Shown here one piece after another: positions 57,761 through 64,000 of a stretch of DNA of 64,000 bases; the stretch's first letter is position 1, and every line of letters begins with the position of its first letter. The notes beneath the pieces are model-generated. The model searched no databases. It was given only the letters and a program-made list of their open reading frames with translations, and was not told the origin of the DNA. This DNA is from Gammaproteobacteria bacterium. GTDB taxonomy: Bacteria > Pseudomonadota > Gammaproteobacteria > Burkholderiales > Burkholderiaceae_D. The stretch spans positions 50,536 to 114,535 of the forward strand of contig CAJCIC010000014.1 in NCBI GenBank assembly GCA_903970185.1, given 5' to 3'. The translations under genes and the position numbers were made by a program.

Positions 57761-58636
57761 CTAGCGCGTTTCGCGCTGCCGATCCATCATTCTCCAGATG
57801 AACGGCGTGAAGATGAGCTGCATTGCCAACTCCATTTTTCCGCCTGGAACGACGATCGTATTGGCTCGGGACATGAAGGAATCATGCACCATGTTCAAGA
57901 GATACTGGAAATCGATTCCCTTGGGCTTCGCGAATCGAATCACCACGAAACTTTCGTCAGGGGCCGGAATTGTCCTTGCGATGAAGGGGTTGGAAGTGTC
58001 CACGCAAGGAACCCTTTGAAAGTTCACGTGCGTATGGGCAAATTGCGGGCAGATGTAATTGACATAGTCTGGCATGCGCCTGAGGATCGTGTCGGTTACC
58101 GCTTCAGTCGAGTAGCCGCGGGTCGACTTGTCACGATGCAGCTTCTGGATCCACTCAAGATTGATGACCGGGACGACGCCGACAAGAAGATCCGCATACC
58201 TTGCGATATTGACGTCTTCAGTGACAACCGCGCCGTGTAGCCCTTCATAGAACAGCATATCGGTGCCAAGCGGAAGATCTTCCCATTCCGTGAACGTGCC
58301 GGGCGGCTGCGCGAACGGGGCGGCTTCATCCAGATTGTGCAGATAGCGTCGCTTGCGTCCGGTCCCCGTCTCGGCATAGCTGCGAAAAAGGCCCTCGAGT
58401 TCGGCGAACAGGTTGTTGTCCGGGCCGAAGTGGCTGAAATTCGGATTCCCCTTCCGCTCTGCCTCGGCTTGGCGTTCCTTCATTTGTTCGCGGTTGTAGC
58501 GGTGAAAACTATCGCCTTCGATCATTACTGCGTTGACGTTTTCGCGGCGAAATATGTTTTCAAAGGTTTTGGTCACCGACGTCGTGCCAGCGCCGGAAGA
58601 TCCTGTAATCGAGATGATGGGGTGGCGCTTTGACAT
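57761..58636 (-). CDS. cbbP: Phosphoribulokinase
   Basis: This kinase makes ribulose 1,5-bisphosphate from ribulose 5-phosphate and ATP, the regeneration step specific to the Calvin cycle. The 291 residues fit the bacterial octameric class; the Walker A motif is GSSGAGTTS near residues 12-20, followed by the SFHRY block, and the family blocks HFGPDNNLF and NLEWIQKLHRDKSTRG are clear. It follows cbbF by 18 bases on the same strand and closes the operon. Confidence 0.95.
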   Translation of the reverse strand: MSKRHPIISITGSSGAGTTSVTKTFENIFRRENVNAVMIEGDSFHRYNREQMKERQAEAERKGNPNFSHFGPDNNLFAELEGLFRSYAETGTGRKRRYLHNLDEAAPFAQPPGTFTEWEDLPLGTDMLFYEGLHGAVVTEDVNIARYADLLVGVVPVINLEWIQKLHRDKSTRGYSTEAVTDTILRRMPDYVNYICPQFAHTHVNFQRVPCVDTSNPFIARTIPAPDESFVVIRFAKPKGIDFQYLLNMVHDSFMSRANTIVVPGGKMELAMQLIFTPFIWRMMDRQRETR

Positions 58637-58654
58637 CGGTCACGTCGCGTTTGG

Positions 58655-59725
58655 TTAGTCGCAGAACAAGCCGCGTTCGGTAAACAGGGGGGCATTGCCT
58701 TCATTTGGATAGGGTTCGTTGTGATAACGCTCGATGCGTTCAACCTCCTCCTTCGATCCGAAGACGAAGCCGATGCATTGATGCAGCCCTTCGGGCTGGA
58801 CCTGCAGTACGGGTTCGCGCCCAGTACTCGCGCGCCCGCCCGCCTGCTCGATCAGAAATCCGATCGGGTTGGCTTCATAGAGCAGCCGCAGCCGACCTGC
58901 TTTCCCGGCTTCCTTGGTATCGCGCGGATACATGTACACGCCACCCCGAAGCAGGATGCGGTGGGCATCGGCCACCATCGAGGCAACCCAGCGCATGTTG
59001 AAGTCCTTCTCGCGAGGACCTGCCCGACCGAGCAGGCATTCATCGACGTAGCGCTTGATGGGCGGCTCCCAGAAGCGGCTGTTCGACGTATTGATTGCGA
59101 ACTCGGCCGTCTTCGGCGGAATCGTCAGTTGACTTTGCGTCAGCATGAATTCGCCCAGCGCGGGATCAAGCGTGAATGCACTCACGCCGTTTCCGACCGA
59201 CAAGACCAGCATGGTGCAAGGTCCGTAGAGCACGTAGCCAGCGGCAACCTGTCGCGCACCCGGTTGCAGAAAATCCTGCTCCGTCGCAGTCGGTGCATGC
59301 GGCGAGGGCGTGCGAAGAATCGAGAAAATGCTGCCGACGGTCACATTGACGTCAATGTTTGACGAGCCGTCCAGGGGGTCAAATAACAGCAGATAGCTGC
59401 CGCGCGAATAGTTCTTCGGGATTTGGTAGATGTCTTCCATCTCCTCCGAGCCCATGCCGGCAAGGTGGCCGCCCCATTCGTTGGTCTGAACGAAGATGTC
59501 GTTGGTGAGCGTGTCCATGTGCTTTTGCACATCGGATCGCCGCGTCGCGAGCTCGGGGGCCTCAAAGCGCGTATCCAGCATGCCGAGCGCGAACGTGCGC
59601 GAGATCGCTTTTGCCGCCAGTGCGATATCGAGGATCAAGGCGTTCAGGTGACCTTTGGCCTGCGGAAATCGACGGCGTTCTTCGATCAGGAATTGCGTCA
59701 GTGTCAAGCGATGCGAGAGTGGCAT
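58655..59725 (-). CDS. cbbF: Fructose-1,6-bisphosphatase class I
   Basis: This enzyme hydrolyses fructose 1,6-bisphosphate and (in autotrophs often) sedoheptulose 1,7-bisphosphate in Calvin-cycle regeneration. The 356 residues show the metal-binding LFDPLDGSSNIDVNV block at about 113-127, the EEMEDIY block, and the end motif YLYEANPIGFLIEQAGG-like region with GRASTGREP. Located between cbbX (30 bases) and cbbP (18 bases) with the same orientation; no glycolytic or gluconeogenic neighbour argues for an operon-specific isozyme. The gene order F-P is the usual Calvin-operon one. Confidence 0.94.
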   Translation of the reverse strand: MPLSHRLTLTQFLIEERRRFPQAKGHLNALILDIALAAKAISRTFALGMLDTRFEAPELATRRSDVQKHMDTLTNDIFVQTNEWGGHLAGMGSEEMEDIYQIPKNYSRGSYLLLFDPLDGSSNIDVNVTVGSIFSILRTPSPHAPTATEQDFLQPGARQVAAGYVLYGPCTMLVLSVGNGVSAFTLDPALGEFMLTQSQLTIPPKTAEFAINTSNSRFWEPPIKRYVDECLLGRAGPREKDFNMRWVASMVADAHRILLRGGVYMYPRDTKEAGKAGRLRLLYEANPIGFLIEQAGGRASTGREPVLQVQPEGLHQCIGFVFGSKEEVERIERYHNEPYPNEGNAPLFTERGLFCD

Positions 59726-59755
59726 GTGCGTGTGAATGGGCGGTTTGATGCAAGA

Positions 59756-60715
59756 TCAGGCCTGCTGGAAAACGCGACTGCCGCGAATATCGGGCACCTC
59801 GATGGTCGACAGTTCGGCTCGCGTCCATTCGCGCTCGGGATCTGCAAAAAGCCGGCTCGCCTGCCTTAGCCTCGCGCGATCCAGCGCGTTGCGCACGCTC
59901 CGGGCGTTCGCGAAATTCGGTTGGCGCATGCGTAAGGCAATGTATTCTGCAAAGGCGTCGCGCGCCAGTTCACCGAAGCGGTAGCTCTGCTGGGTCAGGA
60001 TTTTGTCGGCGATGACGAGCAACTCGCTTGCCAAGTAGTCGGGAAAGTCGAGGTGATGTGCGACTCGCGAACTCATTCCCGGATTGGAGCGGAAGAACGT
60101 GTCCATGCGGTCCTTGTAACCCGCAAAAATGACGACCAGGTCATCGCGCTGGTTTTCCATCACCTGCAGCAGGATTTCAATCGCCTCCTGCCCGTAGTCG
60201 CGCTCGTTTTCCGGGCGATACAGGTAGTACGCCTCATCGATGAAAAGCACGCCGCCCATGGCCTTCTTCAGAATTTCCTTGGTTTTTGGCGCCGTGTGCC
60301 CGATGTATTGGCCAACCAGATCGTCGCGGGTGACTGCGACCATGTGGCCTTTGCGCACGTATCCCAGGCGATGGAGGATTTGAGCCATGCGCATGGCAAC
60401 GGTAGTCTTTCCGGTGCCCGAATTGCCGGTAAAACTCATGTGCAGGCTCGGGGGCGATGCGTTGAGCCCGAGGTTGCTGCGCAGTTTGTCGATCACGAGC
60501 AGCGCGGCAATATCGCGGATGCGCTGCTTGACCGAGGTCAGGCCGACGAGGTCGGTGTCAAGCTCGGACAGGACCGATTCAATCTGGCTCTCGCCCAGCA
60601 CGTCGCTCACCTTGGTTGCGCTAGCTGTGCTCGCCTGAGCAGGATCGACCTCGCCTGGCCGCGCCGGCGAGCTCCCGGGAATGCTATAGGGCATGGCTTT
60701 AGAGGGTTGGGTCAT
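59756..60715 (-). CDS. cbbX: Red-type RuBisCO activase CbbX (AAA+)
   Basis: CbbX uses ATP to release inhibitory sugar phosphates from red-type RuBisCO. The 319 residues have Walker [18 protein letters not shown] and Walker [11 protein letters not shown], an RLDV-like pore loop region ([23 protein letters not shown]) and the sensor region. The start is six bases after the cbbS stop. Its presence right behind cbbLS is a diagnostic for red-like form IC/ID RuBisCO. The first 30 residues are low-complexity and might not be part of the folded protein. Confidence 0.95.
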   Translation of the reverse strand: MTQPSKAMPYSIPGSSPARPGEVDPAQASTASATKVSDVLGESQIESVLSELDTDLVGLTSVKQRIRDIAALLVIDKLRSNLGLNASPPSLHMSFTGNSGTGKTTVAMRMAQILHRLGYVRKGHMVAVTRDDLVGQYIGHTAPKTKEILKKAMGGVLFIDEAYYLYRPENERDYGQEAIEILLQVMENQRDDLVVIFAGYKDRMDTFFRSNPGMSSRVAHHLDFPDYLASELLVIADKILTQQSYRFGELARDAFAEYIALRMRQPNFANARSVRNALDRARLRQASRLFADPEREWTRAELSTIEVPDIRGSRVFQQA

Positions 60716-60721
60716 GCCGCA

Positions 60722-61168
60722 CTACTTGCTGTCGTTATAGCGCTCGCCCTCAGGGGCGACAGCAGCGTAGGAACGAATGCTGTAGCGCATCGTGCGGCCG
60801 TCGGTCTCCATGCGGTCGAGCATGAAGCCGGGTTCGTACGGGGGGCGGTTGACGATAAAGCTCATTGCAATGCTTTCGATACCCCGCTGCGAGTCGAATG
60901 CGACCAGGCGAATGTAGTGCCTGGGGAAGGTCTGGCGACAACTCTTCAGTTCCATCAGCACGCCTGCGGGATCGGTCAAGTCGAACATCGGCATGCCGTA
61001 CATTTCCCAGTACGTATTGCGCGGATGGGGGTCATCGGTGTATTCGACGCTCCACGCATATTTCCTGGCAAGGCCGTACTCGACCTGCAAGGCGATCTCG
61101 TCGTCCGTGAGCTCTGGCAGGAAGCTGAACTGGCCTTGCGTGATGCGACCGGTGGGATTGGAAATCAT
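60722..61168 (-). CDS. cbbS: RuBisCO small subunit, red type
   Basis: The small subunit caps the L8S8 enzyme. At 148 residues it is longer than green-type subunits, and it has the red-type pattern with an extended C-terminus (AAVAPEGERYNDSK). The N-terminal block ITQGQFSFLPELTDDEIALQVEYGL and NTYWEMYGMPMFDL are the family's. AAGGA precedes the ATG at a good distance. It lies 23 bases after cbbL and is probably translated at high level with it. Confidence 0.96.
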   Translation of the reverse strand: MISNPTGRITQGQFSFLPELTDDEIALQVEYGLARKYAWSVEYTDDPHPRNTYWEMYGMPMFDLTDPAGVLMELKSCRQTFPRHYIRLVAFDSQRGIESIAMSFIVNRPPYEPGFMLDRMETDGRTMRYSIRSYAAVAPEGERYNDSK

Positions 61169-61191
61169 GGGAATCCTTATGAAAGCCTTGT

Positions 61192-62788
<1,597 letters not shown>

Positions 62789-63784
62789 ATGAAAAACGTG
62801 ACTTTCCGTCAGCTGCAGGTCTTCATCGAGGTGGCAAAGCGCTTGAGCTTTGTCCGTGCTGCCGAGTATTTGCATCTGTCTGCCCCGGCCGTGACCATGC
62901 AGGTGAAGGAACTGGAGTCAGTGATTGGCGTCGCGTTGTTTGCGCGTCAGGGCAGGCAGGTCTCGTTGACCACCGGCGGCGAGTACTTTTTGCTATATGC
63001 CCGTCGCCTTACGGCGACGTTAAAGGAGGCGGGCGATGCCATGGCGCGCCTGCAGAAGCTGGATACCGGCCGCCTTGCCATCGGCATGGTCGGCACGGCA
63101 AAGTATTTCATCCCGCATTTGCTCAGCCGCTTCAGGGGCGAGCATCTGGGCGTCGATGTCACGCTGCACACGGCGCGCAACCGCGATGAACTGGTCGGAC
63201 TCCTGCGGGATCGCGAAATTGATCTTGCGATCATGGGCCGCCCGCCGCGTGAACTTGCGATGCGCGCTGAGGCGTTTGCCGCGCACCCGCTGGTTTTCGT
63301 TTGCGCACCGGACCATCCCTTGCTTGCCCTTGGCAGGCCATCAGTGCAGGAACTTGCGTCTTACCCGTTTATCGTTCGCGAGGCCGATTCCGGGACGCGC
63401 CATGCAATGTCTGCTTTTTTCATCGCAGAGAAATTCGAGCCGCGCATCGTCATGGAATTATCCAGCAACGAAACCATCAAGCAGGCGGTGATGGCGGGCA
63501 TGGGCCTGTCTTTCCTGTCCTTGCACACGCTCGGACTTGAAGCGGCAAGTGGACTGCTTGCCATCCTGCCGCTTGAATCCACGCCAATCATGCGCACCTG
63601 GAATGTTGTCTCGATGCCGACCCAGACGTTGTCTCCGGCTGCGGAGGCGTTTCGCTATTTCGTCATCGAGCACGCCGAGCGCTACCTGGCGGAACGCGAT
63701 GCGCCCCTGCTCAAGGTCTTTTTTCGCAACAAGTCCAGGAGAACACCGCGTCGCACGGACCATGTTCGGCGCAGCGCAACCTGA
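62789..63784 (+). CDS. cbbR: LysR-family Calvin-cycle regulator CbbR
   Basis: CbbR activates cbb operons in response to metabolites such as RuBP. The 331 residues have the LysR winged helix at about 5-65 (TFRQLQVFIEVAKRLSFVRAAEYLHLSAPAVTMQVKELE) and the effector-binding domain thereafter (GMVGTAKYFIPHLLSRF, SNETIKQAVMAGMGLSFLS). Divergent placement from cbbL and the CbbR-specific N-terminal VTFRQLQVF block support the name. Autorepression from the shared promoter region is typical. Confidence 0.93.
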   Translation: MKNVTFRQLQVFIEVAKRLSFVRAAEYLHLSAPAVTMQVKELESVIGVALFARQGRQVSLTTGGEYFLLYARRLTATLKEAGDAMARLQKLDTGRLAIGMVGTAKYFIPHLLSRFRGEHLGVDVTLHTARNRDELVGLLRDREIDLAIMGRPPRELAMRAEAFAAHPLVFVCAPDHPLLALGRPSVQELASYPFIVREADSGTRHAMSAFFIAEKFEPRIVMELSSNETIKQAVMAGMGLSFLSLHTLGLEAASGLLAILPLESTPIMRTWNVVSMPTQTLSPAAEAFRYFVIEHAERYLAERDAPLLKVFFRNKSRRTPRRTDHVRRSAT

Positions 63785-63873
63785 ATTGCCGCTATCAGCG
63801 CGAGGCCGCTTGCATGGGGTCCCGTGAATTTTCGGCGGCATGCCAAAAACCCATGGGCCAAGGCGGCCATCAG

Positions 63874-64000
63874 CTAGCCCTGTTGCAGGCGATAGTTCTC
63901 TTGATTGACTTCGGCCAACAGGGATTCGAGCCGTCCAGGATCGATGGGTTTTGTGAAATGGTGATTGAATCCTGCTGCGAACGCTTCGTTCTTGTCGTGG
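63874..64000 (-). CDS. Receiver-domain protein, C-terminal 41 residues (cut by right edge)
   Basis: Minus-strand translation from the window edge to a TAG at 63876-63874 gives an open frame ending with a receiver-domain tail: AGFNHHFTKPIDPGRLESLLAE, with the conserved lysine and following proline, then EVNQENYRLQQG. It is therefore the C-terminus of a response regulator or hybrid kinase starting beyond the right edge. It resembles the tail of the hybrid kinase at 50339 (EEHLVKPVNLEKLADIL) only at family level. Confidence 0.8.
   Translation of the reverse strand, partial: HDKNEAFAAGFNHHFTKPIDPGRLESLLAEVNQENYRLQQG

Overview
The window is high-GC, densely coded chromosomal DNA with few gaps and no tRNA, rRNA, CRISPR array or insertion sequence that I could find. 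Gene order points to a betaproteobacterium, most likely Burkholderiales: the run leuC-leuD-leuB-asd-fimV-truA-trpF-trpB-trpA-accD and the run trxB / Crp-type regulator / ftsK-lolA-rarA-serS are both characteristic of that group. The genus cannot be told from the sequence.

Layout. 1-8.5 kb: a truncated alpha/beta hydrolase overlapping metY, then prolyl iminopeptidase, a CBS-domain protein, an FAD amine-oxidase-like protein, a fused MFS transporter/PlsC acyltransferase, aroC and a convergent chalcone-isomerase-like exported protein. 8.7-20.8 kb: leucine (leuCDB), aspartate-family (asd), fimV, truA and late tryptophan (trpFBA) genes plus accD, many joined by 1-4 base stop/start overlaps. 20.8-29.1 kb: smr-trxB on the minus strand, divergent from a Crp-type regulator, ftsK, lolA, rarA and serS. 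29.2-32.4 kb: a curA-like reductase, cytochrome b561 and a family 2 glycosyltransferase. 32.6-37.7 kb: a tight five-gene run made of a cNMP-binding/thioredoxin-reductase-like fusion, a UBP zinc finger, a four-haem TsdB-TsdA-like cytochrome c, an exported DsrE-like protein and a lone solute-binding protein. This looks like a periplasmic sulfur-redox module and is the most interesting locus.

37.8-50.3 kb is accessory metabolism: a CHAD protein, a semialdehyde dehydrogenase, a TfoX-like protein behind a toroid-fold protein of unknown role, a 13-copy 7-bp tandem repeat in a divergent promoter region, a cysteine hydrolase, an MFS exporter, 2,2-dialkylglycine decarboxylase, an internally duplicated SnoaL-like protein divergent from a TetR regulator with a large palindrome between them, glycerate 2-kinase, and a small Tyr/Gly/Pro-rich exported protein with a strong terminator. 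50.3-57.5 kb holds a 1241-residue hybrid kinase with two histidine-kinase and two receiver modules, a second Crp-type regulator, a small membrane protein and two hydrolases.

57.8-63.8 kb is a compact Calvin-Benson-Bassham operon on the minus strand, cbbL-cbbS-cbbX-cbbF-cbbP, with divergent cbbR. RuBisCO is the red-like form IC type with its CbbX activase, so the organism probably fixes CO2 facultatively. Together with a possible thiosulfate-oxidising cytochrome this suggests, but does not prove, lithoautotrophic capacity. The right edge cuts a receiver-domain protein. Two genes broken by the window edges (1-791 and 63874-64000) were found by direct translation of the minus strand.
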